A stretch of 64,000 nt of DNA, taken from positions 496,001 to 560,000 of the forward strand of contig BPJV01000003.1 of the NCBI GenBank assembly GCA_026004795.1, written 5' to 3'. The notes under the pieces were generated by a model that made no database searches, had not been told where the DNA came from, and saw nothing but the letters and a program-made list of their open reading frames with translations. This stretch comes from Pirellulaceae bacterium. GTDB lineage: Bacteria; Planctomycetota; Planctomycetia; Pirellulales; Pirellulaceae. Below are positions 1-8,642 of this stretch, one piece after another (position 1 is the first letter of the stretch; each line of letters opens with the position of its first letter). The position numbers and the translations under genes were made by a program.

Positions 1-185
1 GAGTGTCTGTCCATTGCATCCTTTGTCCTCCACCTGCCGTTAGGGCCCACCATCGGTCGCCATTTCTCATTCGTACACCACATTTCGGCTCGACGCGAGC
101 AGCGTTACGATGTTACCACGTTACGCGGGAGCGTTGGTGCTCTGAAGCCTGACGAAAGCCAGCATTTAACAGGCGGGAGAGATCC

Positions 186-1508
186 GTGGAAGACTCATCT
201 ACTATCGCCGCACCAGCGGGCCGGGCCCCGTCCCCGACTCTTTTCCGCGACCGATCGTTTTGGGGTTTGATGTGCACCCAATTCCTGGGGGCGTTCAATG
301 ACAACCTCTATAAACAGATGATGCTGCTTCTGGCGATTCCTGCTGCAGCGGCGGCCGTAGGAACCGAGTCGGACGTGCAGGGATGGGCAACGATGGTCTT
401 TTCCCTACCTTTCGTACTTTTCAGTGGCTTCGCCGGCTATCTCTCGGACCGGTACAGCAAGACACCGATCATCGTGGCCTGCAAGTTTGCCGAGATCGTC
501 ATCATGTTCATGGGCCTCGTGGCGTTCTACTACTACGACGTCTTCGGAACGTGGGGAACGTGGACCGTTCTCTTTTTGATGGCCACGCAGAGTGCCTTTT
601 TTGGTCCTGGCAAGTACGGCATTCTTCCCGAGTTGTTTGCCGAAAAGGACTTGCCCCGCGCCAACGGGTTGATGTTGATGACCACTTTCCTGGCCATCAT
701 TTTTGGCATGGTCTTTGCCGGCGCGATGACGGCCGTCTTGCTGGGCGAAGAAGGAACCGCTCGCCATCTGGCCGGAGGCATGGTGGTGTGCATTCTTATC
801 GCGATCGCCGGCACGCTGACAGCGTTGCTGATTCGCCGCGTTCCTCAAGCGCAACCAAATGCAAAACTGAGCTGGGATGCTCTATGGATTCCCCGCGATA
901 TCCGTCGGCTGCTCCTGCAGGATCGGCCGCTATTGGGAGCCATCCTTGTTTCCAGCCTTTTTTGGCTCGTCAGCGGCATGGCGGCCCCCACCGTCAACCG
1001 CTTGGGGCTTGAGATGCTGGGTCAGAACGAACTGGGGGCTAGCGTACTTACCGCATTCATTGCCTTCGGAATTATGATCGGGGCCGTGTTCGCCGGTTGG
1101 CTATGCCGACGCGGCCTCAGCTCGCATTGCGTGTCGGGCGGTCTGGCCGGGATCTGCCTCTGCCTCTTCCTGCTCGGCATCTGGACACCAGGCCCAGAGC
1201 ATTGGCTCGGCTTTGCCGGGAGCCTCGCGGCCTTGTTGGTCCTGGGCATCGCCGCTGCCATCTTCTCCATCCCCGTGCAGGTATTCCTGCAGACACGCCC
1301 TCCGCGAACGTTGAAAGGACGCATGATCGCCACGATGAACCAGGCCAACTTTTTGGGCATCATGCTTTCCGGGCCACTGTATCAGATGTTTGAAGCATTG
1401 GCCGCTTGGCTGCAGTGGCCCATCTGTAGCGTCTTCTGGATGATCATGCTGCTGGTCCTACCGGCCGCCATCGGCTATCGGCTGCGAGAGGCCGAGCGTA
1501 GCGTTTGA
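186..1508 (+). CDS. MFS transporter, lysophospholipid-transporter-like
   Basis: A 440-residue polytopic membrane protein of the major facilitator superfamily. About twelve hydrophobic segments are visible, and the opening helix contains QFLGAFNDNLYK, a pattern typical of the MFS branch that includes LplT and the transporter half of acyltransferase fusions (lysophospholipid flipping at the inner membrane). Here there is no acyltransferase domain. The GTG start at 186 is supported by a GGGAGA ribosome site just upstream. The 3' end overlaps the end of the convergent gene on the other strand by 34 bp. Substrate assignment is inference from family resemblance; the MFS call is firm. Confidence 0.8.
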   Translation: MEDSSTIAAPAGRAPSPTLFRDRSFWGLMCTQFLGAFNDNLYKQMMLLLAIPAAAAAVGTESDVQGWATMVFSLPFVLFSGFAGYLSDRYSKTPIIVACKFAEIVIMFMGLVAFYYYDVFGTWGTWTVLFLMATQSAFFGPGKYGILPELFAEKDLPRANGLMLMTTFLAIIFGMVFAGAMTAVLLGEEGTARHLAGGMVVCILIAIAGTLTALLIRRVPQAQPNAKLSWDALWIPRDIRRLLLQDRPLLGAILVSSLFWLVSGMAAPTVNRLGLEMLGQNELGASVLTAFIAFGIMIGAVFAGWLCRRGLSSHCVSGGLAGICLCLFLLGIWTPGPEHWLGFAGSLAALLVLGIAAAIFSIPVQVFLQTRPPRTLKGRMIATMNQANFLGIMLSGPLYQMFEALAAWLQWPICSVFWMIMLLVLPAAIGYRLREAERSV

Positions 1509-2416
1509 GGTTGCAACTCCTCGACGAACTTGGCATCATAGCGCAACGAGGTGTTCGGCCCGCGAAAACTGACGACCTCCTCGTCCCATTCCAAGAGCTT
1601 GCTCAGAACTTGTCCACGGTCGATGTCGAATTTGATCGTTCCCTGACTCAACTGCTGCATCAATTGCGACTCGACCGCCGGAGAACGTACCGGAGTCAAA
1701 GGGTGGGAGTCCACGCTAATGGTAGCGATGCCGTGCGCTACCTTCTCCAACGTGTAGTGCTCGCGAATCTTGATCCGCTTGTAGGAACCGTCATCCAACT
1801 TCACCCGTACCTCTCGATGAACATCCCAACTATCTCCCACGGCGACTGGCTTATCGGGCAGCGGAACGGTAAATTCCCCCATGCCAAGGTTTTCAGAGTT
1901 GAACTGCTTGTCCCGTTCCAGGACACGACCGTGGCGATCGATGGTCACGCGTGCCAGGGGAGTGTCAACCGTGGCGGCAATCGCTTGAAACAACTCGGGC
2001 ACGGTACCTTCCTTGCGTGAGTCGTAGGTAACCTCTTGGCCCTCGCCCACCGACTGCGCCATGTCCACCCACTCGATACGATACACCAAGGTGGCGTTCC
2101 CCTCGCCTGACACCTCTTCGACCTCCCACACCTTCTGGGTGATCGTGCGGGAAAAGCCACGTTCGTGTCGCTCGGCCATGATGGTATAGGTTTCCGCAAA
2201 ATGCTCGACTCGCATCACCAGGCGCTGCCCGGGCTGAAACTTATAAGCCAACTCGATGCGCGGCTCCCCGGCGGGCAAGCGACCGGAAAAAACCATGACG
2301 CCCACTAGAAGCAGGAGCAGCCCCCCAGCACCGGTCCAGTGCCGATAGTGAGTGTCGATGCGGAGGCCCAAACGTGAGAATGAGTCGACTTGGTATGTTC
2401 GCGTTGCGTGGTTCAT
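1475..2416 (-). CDS. Membrane-anchored hypothetical protein, DUF6263-like
   Basis: A 313-residue protein with an N-terminal hydrophobic segment (residues about 29-43, rich in L, V and G) followed by a soluble beta-rich region. I chose the ATG at 2416 because AGGGAGGT sits at ribosome-site distance; a longer reading frame continues upstream without support. The body starts with a stretch like IELAYKFQPGQRLVMRVEH and contains VTIDRHGRVL and PVAVGDSWDV, features typical of planctomycete envelope proteins of the DUF6263 type. No catalytic motif is visible. It lies 38 bp downstream of nadK and probably shares its transcript. Function is unknown. Confidence 0.7.
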   Translation of the reverse strand: MNHATRTYQVDSFSRLGLRIDTHYRHWTGAGGLLLLLVGVMVFSGRLPAGEPRIELAYKFQPGQRLVMRVEHFAETYTIMAERHERGFSRTITQKVWEVEEVSGEGNATLVYRIEWVDMAQSVGEGQEVTYDSRKEGTVPELFQAIAATVDTPLARVTIDRHGRVLERDKQFNSENLGMGEFTVPLPDKPVAVGDSWDVHREVRVKLDDGSYKRIKIREHYTLEKVAHGIATISVDSHPLTPVRSPAVESQLMQQLSQGTIKFDIDRGQVLSKLLEWDEEVVSFRGPNTSLRYDAKFVEELQPQTLRSASRSR

Positions 2417-2454
2417 TGCCTGCTGTACCTCCCTGCGTTGACTGCGTGCGTGCC

Positions 2455-3387
2455 TCAATCGGACTCTTCCAATCTTGGCGAACCTCCCCATCCCAATTTC
2501 TCTCGCAACGTCTTGTATTCATTCTTGTGAGGCAACCGAAGCATCTGGAACGGCACCTCGGCTCGCGTGATCCGCAAGCAATCCCCTGGACCAAGAGGAT
2601 TCAGCAAACGGCCATCGCATACGGCATAGACGTTGTCGTGCCCGCGTCGGACATAGATCTCAAAGATTCGATCACAGTGATCAACGACCGGGCGCATGGT
2701 CAGGGTATGTGGACTCAATGGACTAATCACCACGGCCTCCAACCGCCGGTGCAGAATGGGGCCACCTGCCGACAAATTGTGAGCCGTCGATCCCACCGGA
2801 GTACTGATGATTAAGCCGTCACAGCTATAAGTAGACGCCAATTCTCCGTCCACGTAAAGATCGATCTGGAGCATCGAAAACGGTGGCCCCCCCAGCACGC
2901 TCGCCTCGTTTAACGCCAGCTGGGCGACTTCCTCCCGGCATTCCTGCTCCGCCACCTTCCTTGGTTCGCCCGGCTGCGTTCGGGGGTTGCCGGGACGAGC
3001 GGGCTGCCAACAGCAGCGGAGCATGATGTGAGGGTCAATGGGAAACTCCCCGCGACAGATCCGAGGCCAATACTGTTGCAATTCCTCTTCGCCCAAATCT
3101 GCCAAAAAGCCGAGCCGTCCCAGATTCACTCCCAACACGGGAACCTGCCGAGTTCCCATCCGCCGCGCCGCCGAAAGAATCGACCCATCTCCTCCGAGGA
3201 CGACTACTAAATCGATTTCATCGCCAGATTGGAAATCATACGATTGATCGCAATCGACGGCGATCAACTCTGCACCGTGGCGCAGGACGGTGACGATCTC
3301 ATCCAGTTTTTCGAGAACTCGGGGGCGATTGGCCGCGGCAAGCACGACGACACGTGGACGTCCGGTGGCGCTCCAAGGAGCTTGCAT
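2455..3387 (-). CDS. nadK: NAD kinase
   Basis: ATP-NAD kinase, phosphorylating NAD to NADP in the cytosol. The 310-residue product has the catalytic GGDGS motif (VVLGGDGSILSAARR), the following NLGRLGFLADL segment, and the substrate-binding DGLIISTPVGSTAHNLSAGGP block, all in family order. A hydrophilic insertion rich in P, R and E lies between the two conserved halves, around residues 115-145. I place the start at the ATG at 3387, which follows GGGGTA; an ATG at 3432 is possible but lacks a ribosome site. It follows dxs by 52 bp in the same direction, so the NADPH supply gene travels with the isoprenoid genes. Confidence 0.92.
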   Translation of the reverse strand: MQAPWSATGRPRVVVLAAANRPRVLEKLDEIVTVLRHGAELIAVDCDQSYDFQSGDEIDLVVVLGGDGSILSAARRMGTRQVPVLGVNLGRLGFLADLGEEELQQYWPRICRGEFPIDPHIMLRCCWQPARPGNPRTQPGEPRKVAEQECREEVAQLALNEASVLGGPPFSMLQIDLYVDGELASTYSCDGLIISTPVGSTAHNLSAGGPILHRRLEAVVISPLSPHTLTMRPVVDHCDRIFEIYVRRGHDNVYAVCDGRLLNPLGPGDCLRITRAEVPFQMLRLPHKNEYKTLREKLGWGGSPRLEESD

Positions 3388-3439
3388 CGCTGTACCCCGC
3401 TGTGAACTAGAGGAAGAATGCGCCAGCCCCATGATGACG

Positions 3440-5344
3440 TCAAAGCGCCGGAGCACTTTCGGATGCCAGGTCCCGACAAGCGAGCACCAAACCGTCGACC
3501 GACAGCCCAAGCTCGTCCAACAACTCCTGCCGCTCTCCATGCTCCACAAAGCGATCGGGAATCCCCAGGCGACGGAAGTGACGCGTTTCCCATCCTCGAT
3601 CGATCGCCAACTCTGCTACCGCGCTGCCGAATCCACCGGCCAACGCTCCCTCTTCAATCGAGACGATGAATCGCGAGGATTGGAATACCCGCTCTAGCAG
3701 CGATTCGTCGAGGGGTTTAATAAACCGCGGATTGATCACCGCCACATCCAATCCCTCTTCATCGTACAACCGTTGAGCGGCTTGCAACGCAGCTTCCAGC
3801 ATGGCGCCGAGGGCGAGAATGGCACCGTCACTTCCTTCTCGAACGACAACGCCGCGTCCCAATTCCACGGGAGGCAAGGGAGAGTCGGACTCGTCCCGAT
3901 GAAGAACCGCGGCTTTGGGATAGCGAATCGAGCAGGGGTGGTCCTGTGCCAAGGCGAAATCAAGCATGGCGGCCACCTCCTGCCCGTAGGCCGGGGCCAT
4001 GCATATCAGATTCGGAAACAACCGCATGTAGCCCACATCAAAAACACCATGGTGCGTGGGCCCATCGGGACCAGCCAGCCCAGCACGATCCATCATGAAG
4101 ACCACGGGCAAATCCTGCAGGGCGACTTCTTGGAAAACCTGATCGAAGCTCCGTTGCAAAAAAGTGCTATAAATGGCCACGATGGGACGCAGGCCCGTCT
4201 TGGCTTGCCCAGCAGCGAACGCCACGGCATGGGATTCGCAAATGCCCACGTCGAAGAAGCGCTCAGGAAAGGCATCGCGCACCGGCTCCAGCTTGTTCCC
4301 TTGGCACATGGCGGCCGTCATTACGGTAACGCGTTCATCGCGCCGCATAGCATTGAAAATCGCGTCACGGGCGAAGTTCGTATAAGCCGGCCGACCACCA
4401 CCACTCTTGATCTTCGGCTTCCCCTGTTCGTCCTGAAAAGCGGGCGGAGTGTGAAAGAAGACGGGATCCTGCTCGGCCGGCTGATAGCCATGCCCCTTGT
4501 TGGTCACCACATGCAACAACACCGGTCCTTCTTTGTCCTTCACCATCCGCAAATACTTGCGCATCAAACCGATATCATGGCCATCGATGGGACCGACATA
4601 ATGGATACCGAGATCTTCAAATAGCATTCCTCCATGCAGACCGGCCTTGGCAGCTTCTTTCAACTGAGCCAGCAGACGTTCGGTGGGATCTCCGAAGACC
4701 GGCACGTGACTGAGCACCTTGGCGATCTCTGTCTTCAGACCGGTGTAGAACGGATTGGCGCGGAGGCGATCGAGGTACCGAGCCACTGCGCCGACGCGAG
4801 GACAAATGCTCATGCGGTTGTCGTTGAGCACGATTAGCATCCGCTTGCCCAGCTCTCCGGCGTTGTTCAACGCTTCAAACACGATCCCCGAAGGAAACGC
4901 GCCATCGCCGATCACCGCGACGCTATAGCGGTCCGCCTCGCCCTGCAAATCATCGCCGCATTTCAACCCCAACGCCGTGGACACGCTACAGCCGGCATGC
5001 CCCGTCATAAACAGGTCGTAGATGCTCTCGGCCGGGTTGGGATAGCCCATCAAGCCCCCACGCGTGCGGATGGTGGAAAACGCGGAGTACCTGCCAGTGA
5101 CCAGTTTATGTGGATAGATTTGGTGCCCCGTATCCCAGATCAAACGATCTCGCCGGAAGTCGTAAGTGCTATGAAGTGCCAAACATAGCTCCACCACCCC
5201 CAGATTGGAAGCAAAATGGGCCGTGCGGATACTCAACAGCCCGCAGAGAACCTCACGGATTTCTCCGGCAAGTGCGTTCAGCTCGACGACGCTCATCGAG
5301 TGCAAGTCGATGGCCGATTCGATTTGTTCCAGGAGTTTCGGCAT
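3440..5344 (-). CDS. dxs: 1-deoxy-D-xylulose-5-phosphate synthase
   Basis: Thiamine-diphosphate enzyme that condenses pyruvate and glyceraldehyde 3-phosphate, the first step of the MEP isoprenoid pathway. The 634 residues match the usual length. Visible landmarks are DTGHQIYPHKLVTGR near residue 70, the ThDP-binding GDGAFPSG followed about 26 residues later by NDN, GPIDGHD in the middle, and the transketolase pyrimidine-domain MDRAGLAGPDGPTHHG. The C-terminal transketolase domain ends with EEGALAGGFGSAV. It starts 7 bp after the ispA stop, so translation is probably coupled; the order xseB-ispA-dxs is the same as in many proteobacteria. Confidence 0.95.
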   Translation of the reverse strand: MPKLLEQIESAIDLHSMSVVELNALAGEIREVLCGLLSIRTAHFASNLGVVELCLALHSTYDFRRDRLIWDTGHQIYPHKLVTGRYSAFSTIRTRGGLMGYPNPAESIYDLFMTGHAGCSVSTALGLKCGDDLQGEADRYSVAVIGDGAFPSGIVFEALNNAGELGKRMLIVLNDNRMSICPRVGAVARYLDRLRANPFYTGLKTEIAKVLSHVPVFGDPTERLLAQLKEAAKAGLHGGMLFEDLGIHYVGPIDGHDIGLMRKYLRMVKDKEGPVLLHVVTNKGHGYQPAEQDPVFFHTPPAFQDEQGKPKIKSGGGRPAYTNFARDAIFNAMRRDERVTVMTAAMCQGNKLEPVRDAFPERFFDVGICESHAVAFAAGQAKTGLRPIVAIYSTFLQRSFDQVFQEVALQDLPVVFMMDRAGLAGPDGPTHHGVFDVGYMRLFPNLICMAPAYGQEVAAMLDFALAQDHPCSIRYPKAAVLHRDESDSPLPPVELGRGVVVREGSDGAILALGAMLEAALQAAQRLYDEEGLDVAVINPRFIKPLDESLLERVFQSSRFIVSIEEGALAGGFGSAVAELAIDRGWETRHFRRLGIPDRFVEHGERQELLDELGLSVDGLVLACRDLASESAPAL

Positions 5345-5351
5345 CTGTCTT

Positions 5352-6278
5352 TTATGAGGTGCGTGAGACGATGAAGTTGGCCAAGTCGACGAGCGCGGCG
5401 GCCCTCTCTCCCAACGGGCTGATCGTGGCGATCGCCGCGTCGACCAACTCGCGCGCCATCGCTCGCGACCGCTCCAAGCCGATCAACGAGGGAAAAGTAA
5501 GCTTCCCGGCCGTCCGGTCTTTGCCGGTGCGTTTGCCCAACTGGTCGACAAGTCCGTCAATGTCGAGGCAATCGTCGACGATCTGAAATGCTAGGCCAAT
5601 GTTTTTTCCATATTCTTTCAGTCTATTAACATGATCTAAAGGCGCATCGGACGCTACCCCTCCCAATTCCGCACTCGCCTCGATCAGCGCCGCGGTTTTG
5701 CGCAGATGGATGGCGCGCAGAAAGGCGAACTTTTCGTCTTCGCTGGTCAACGGCAAGGCTCCGTAGCGCCCTTCGGCGGCCAAGTCATCTGCCTGCCCAC
5801 CCACCAGACGACTGCGTCCGGCCGCCACGGCCAAGATATGGCAACACCGAGCGGCCATCGCCGGCGGCAACTCAGCGGTCAATACCTCCATGGCAAGCAT
5901 CTGCAAGCTGTCGCCGACCAGTATGGCAGTCGCTTCATCATAAGCCCGATGGCAAGTCGGCCGCCCGCGCCGCAAGTCGTCGTCGTCCATCGCCGGCAAA
6001 TCGTCATGAACCAGAGAGTAGGCATGCACCATCTCCACCGCGCAGGCAATGGGCAAAGCTGCCGACCACTGACCACCGGTCGCTTGGCAGCTGAGCAGGA
6101 CGAGCAGCGGCCTAAACCGCTTCCCCGGTGCCAACAAGCTGTAGCGGATTGCCTCCCCCAACCGCGGCGGACATCCCTCCACCTCGGATGAATAACGATC
6201 CAACGATGCCTCGATCGCCGCTCGCATAGGAGTCCAATGGCGAACTAGTCGATCTTCAAGTTCCTTGGCCTGATGCAA
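5352..6278 (-). CDS. ispA: Polyprenyl diphosphate synthase (farnesyl/geranylgeranyl type)
   Basis: Class I trans-prenyltransferase that elongates DMAPP with IPP. Both aspartate-rich motifs are present: the first, DDLPAMDDDDLRRGRPTCH (residues about 92-110, the longer bacterial DDx4D type), and the second, DDCLDIDG, near residue 237. GKRFRPLL marks the substrate phosphate-binding region near residue 53. The 308 residues fit the family. The start is a TTG at 6278 preceded by AGAGG; an internal ATG 17 codons later would still leave the catalytic core. Chain length cannot be decided from sequence alone. It is followed closely by dxs and preceded by xseB. Confidence 0.92.
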   Translation of the reverse strand: MHQAKELEDRLVRHWTPMRAAIEASLDRYSSEVEGCPPRLGEAIRYSLLAPGKRFRPLLVLLSCQATGGQWSAALPIACAVEMVHAYSLVHDDLPAMDDDDLRRGRPTCHRAYDEATAILVGDSLQMLAMEVLTAELPPAMAARCCHILAVAAGRSRLVGGQADDLAAEGRYGALPLTSEDEKFAFLRAIHLRKTAALIEASAELGGVASDAPLDHVNRLKEYGKNIGLAFQIVDDCLDIDGLVDQLGKRTGKDRTAGKLTFPSLIGLERSRAMARELVDAAIATISPLGERAAALVDLANFIVSRTS

Positions 6279-6482
6279 TGCGTGCCTCTTCGTTCTCTAC
6301 TTTTCCTCGAATCGATGGTTTTTTCGTCTTCTACGGTTCACGACCAGCGGTAGTGGGCGATGGCGTTCCCCGTCAGCGCCCCGTATCGGCAAACCTTCTC
6401 CCAACCAGGCGACGATGCCCCGGTAGACCGCCACAAGCGAAATATCGCCCCTCACGACCACCGCAGTCCCACTGGTCGCCCG

Positions 6483-6824
6483 CTAACGGCGACTGCGGCG
6501 GCTTGAGGTCGCCGTTTCGGAACTTTCCAAGCCCAAGGTCTCATCCTCGACCGATTCCACCACGGGGTTGCCCTCGGCATCGATCCGGCTAAGCATCTCG
6601 ATTTGATGTTCGGCCTGATCCAGTACTTGGTGACATCGCCGGATCAATTTGACCGCCAGAGCGTACTCCCGCAACGCTTCGTCCAACGGCACGTCACCTG
6701 ATTCGAGTTGGCCGACGATCTCTTCAAGTCGCTGCAACGCAGCTTCAAACGGTAGTTCCTCGACGGCCTCCTGAGGCTCTAAGCCGGTGGTCTCATCCTG
6801 CTCGACACGTTTCTTCTTCGCCAT
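6483..6824 (-). CDS. xseB: Exodeoxyribonuclease VII small subunit
   Basis: Small helical subunit of exonuclease VII, which with XseA degrades single-stranded DNA. The 113-residue product holds the family core FEAALQRLEEIVGQLESG followed by PLDEALREYALAVKLIRRC, which forms the characteristic antiparallel helical hairpin. The N-terminal 30 residues (KKK, acidic) and the C-terminal SSRRSRR tail are outside the family core. I chose ATG 6824, next to AGGCGG. No xseA is nearby. It heads the xseB-ispA-dxs-nadK group, with a 204-bp gap before ispA. Confidence 0.9.
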   Translation of the reverse strand: MAKKKRVEQDETTGLEPQEAVEELPFEAALQRLEEIVGQLESGDVPLDEALREYALAVKLIRRCHQVLDQAEHQIEMLSRIDAEGNPVVESVEDETLGLESSETATSSRRSRR

Positions 6825-6923
6825 CCGCCTGAAGCCTTCTATCGTTAATCCTTGCCCATCCCGTACAACCCGCCAGAACCCGGCTCTCCGCGCTTGGGAA
6901 GCCCAAATATGCGTTGAACCATT

Positions 6924-6952
6924 TTGACGGCGGTAGTTAAAAAACCTATGAA
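6924..6952 (+). promoter_or_regulatory. Candidate sigma70-type promoter
   Basis: TTGACG at 6924-6929 and TATGAA at 6947-6952 are separated by exactly 17 bp and lie about 60 bp upstream of the coiled-coil gene starting at 7012. The -35 matches consensus at five of six positions and the -10 at four. It sits in the divergent region between xseB and that gene. Confidence 0.4.
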
Positions 6953-7011
6953 ATCGTAGTAACCCTACATAAATTGTGCTAGCGGCGCCCTCATAATCCA
7001 ATCGGTCCACC

Positions 7012-8223
7012 ATGACGCATGATAACCTCAATCCGATCGCCACAGCTCAATGGCTGGAAAGCCTACGCCGCGAGCAGAGCGAGGAGCATGGTGAGCAGAA
7101 CCAACCGCAGACCGCCCCCAGCACCACCTCTTCCCCGGAAATTCTACAGCAGTTGGGGCTGCTGCTCGACGCGGCCGATGCCTCGGCGCGTGACCCGTCA
7201 TCCACGACGACGCCTGAACCGTCCTGCGTTCCCCCCGCTTCGTCCTCCTGGTCGCCTCCCCCTGACTCCTCTCCCACAACATCGTTAACCCATCTCGAGG
7301 AATGCTTGAAGACGCTTCCTACCGAGATCGCTCAGCACACCGCGAAAGCTATCTTAGAACCACTGGCGCGTCCACTCCTTCAAATAACCGACCTATGTGA
7401 GGAGTTGCGTGAGCAGATCGCCTCGCTCACTTCCGCTTCCTCCGCGCCCCCCCCATCGACGACCGTAGATGAAACCAGCGCGGGGGAGGACAACGATGCA
7501 TTGATCCTCCACCACCTCCGCCAGGCGTCGGCAGGCTACGAACAGAGAGACGAAGAGCTGTTGGCCATCAAGGAGCAGTTGGAGGCGGCCCTACGCGAGA
7601 TCGAGGATCTGAAACAACAGAACACCGATTTGGCATCTCAGCTGGCCAAAGCACAGGTCTCGCAGTCCGGCCACCACTCGCACATCAACTTTGATGCCGA
7701 AAGCCTTCCGTGGGAAGAGCGAAAAAAACGCATTCTCGCTCAACTGGAGGCGGATGAAGAGGATGTGGAGAGCGATGAAGCTCCTGAAGCTGCATCGCAG
7801 CGCGAGGAAACGCGATTGGAGGTCGAGCGGATCGTCGCGCTTACCGACCGCGAAATCCAACGCCGCGACCGGGAAATCGCCGAACTTCGCATGCTCGTGG
7901 AGCAACAGGCCGAAGCCCACCAAGGTGTCGCTGTCGGCGCGGCTGCCGTGGCACAAATGCTGGAGTCCGACGCGCTAATTGTCGAGGAGCGAAGAAAACT
8001 GCAGGAAATTCAGCAGCAGTGGGAAGAGAAACTGCGGCAGGCGGAAATCGATTTATCCATGGAACGGGCCAAATTAGCTCGACAGCGCCGGGAATTGGAG
8101 GCCGAACGCGAGCAACTGCGTAACCAGCTCGAAGTGTTGGAGAAGTCAGCTACCACCCCCACGGGACGACGACGGCGGTGGCTAGACCACCTCGGGCTCG
8201 GCGATGACGGCTCTGCCCAGTAG
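7012..8223 (+). CDS. Coiled-coil protein of unknown function
   Basis: A 403-residue soluble protein with no enzymatic motif I recognise. Residues about 25-95 are low in complexity (S, T, P rich) and probably disordered. From about residue 165 to 390 there are long heptad stretches rich in E, Q, R, L and A, such as DEELLAIKEQLEAALREIED and a later run around ERAKLARQRRELEAEREQLR, predicting an extended coiled coil. The C-terminus is basic (TGRRRRWLDHLGLGDDG). There is no signal peptide or membrane segment. A structural or scaffolding role is plausible but is inference. It is divergent from xseB. Confidence 0.7.
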   Translation: MTHDNLNPIATAQWLESLRREQSEEHGEQNQPQTAPSTTSSPEILQQLGLLLDAADASARDPSSTTTPEPSCVPPASSSWSPPPDSSPTTSLTHLEECLKTLPTEIAQHTAKAILEPLARPLLQITDLCEELREQIASLTSASSAPPPSTTVDETSAGEDNDALILHHLRQASAGYEQRDEELLAIKEQLEAALREIEDLKQQNTDLASQLAKAQVSQSGHHSHINFDAESLPWEERKKRILAQLEADEEDVESDEAPEAASQREETRLEVERIVALTDREIQRRDREIAELRMLVEQQAEAHQGVAVGAAAVAQMLESDALIVEERRKLQEIQQQWEEKLRQAEIDLSMERAKLARQRRELEAEREQLRNQLEVLEKSATTPTGRRRRWLDHLGLGDDGSAQ

Positions 8224-8642
8224 CACCGTGACGGTGGCTGGCAGCGACCACCGGTTCCCGTTCTTCCCTAGGGATTACCTGTGCTCAGCTCCCTTTCCGA
8301 ATAGACTTACCAATGTTGGCATCCGTCGTCAGCGCGAGCCGGTCTCCTCAAACGATGGCACCCAACGCCCCGATGTACGATTTATTCCGTACTACGCCGT
8401 AGCCATCTGGTTCCGGCAACATGCGCCAGGATCTGGTTCCAGGTAGGGCCAGGTTTTGGGTAGGGCCAGGTTCGGCTCGGCGACGGGCGAACAATTGAGT
8501 AAGGGGACGAAGCCATGCACCAATCGCCTCATCCACAGCACAGACGTCACTTGATTGGGGACCGCGGCGAGAGAATCTGGCTATCCGGGCACGGCATGCG
8601 ACGTGGGAGAGGAAACAGGCATGGTCAGGCAACCGCCCGAGG
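8224..8642. other. Non-coding interval with short direct repeats
   Basis: No convincing gene in 419 bp. Two nested direct repeats are present: ATCTGGTTCC at 8404 and 8431, and TAGGGCCAGGTT at 8444-8455 and 8461-8472. They look like local slippage duplications. No mobile-element ends are visible. Confidence 0.5.
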
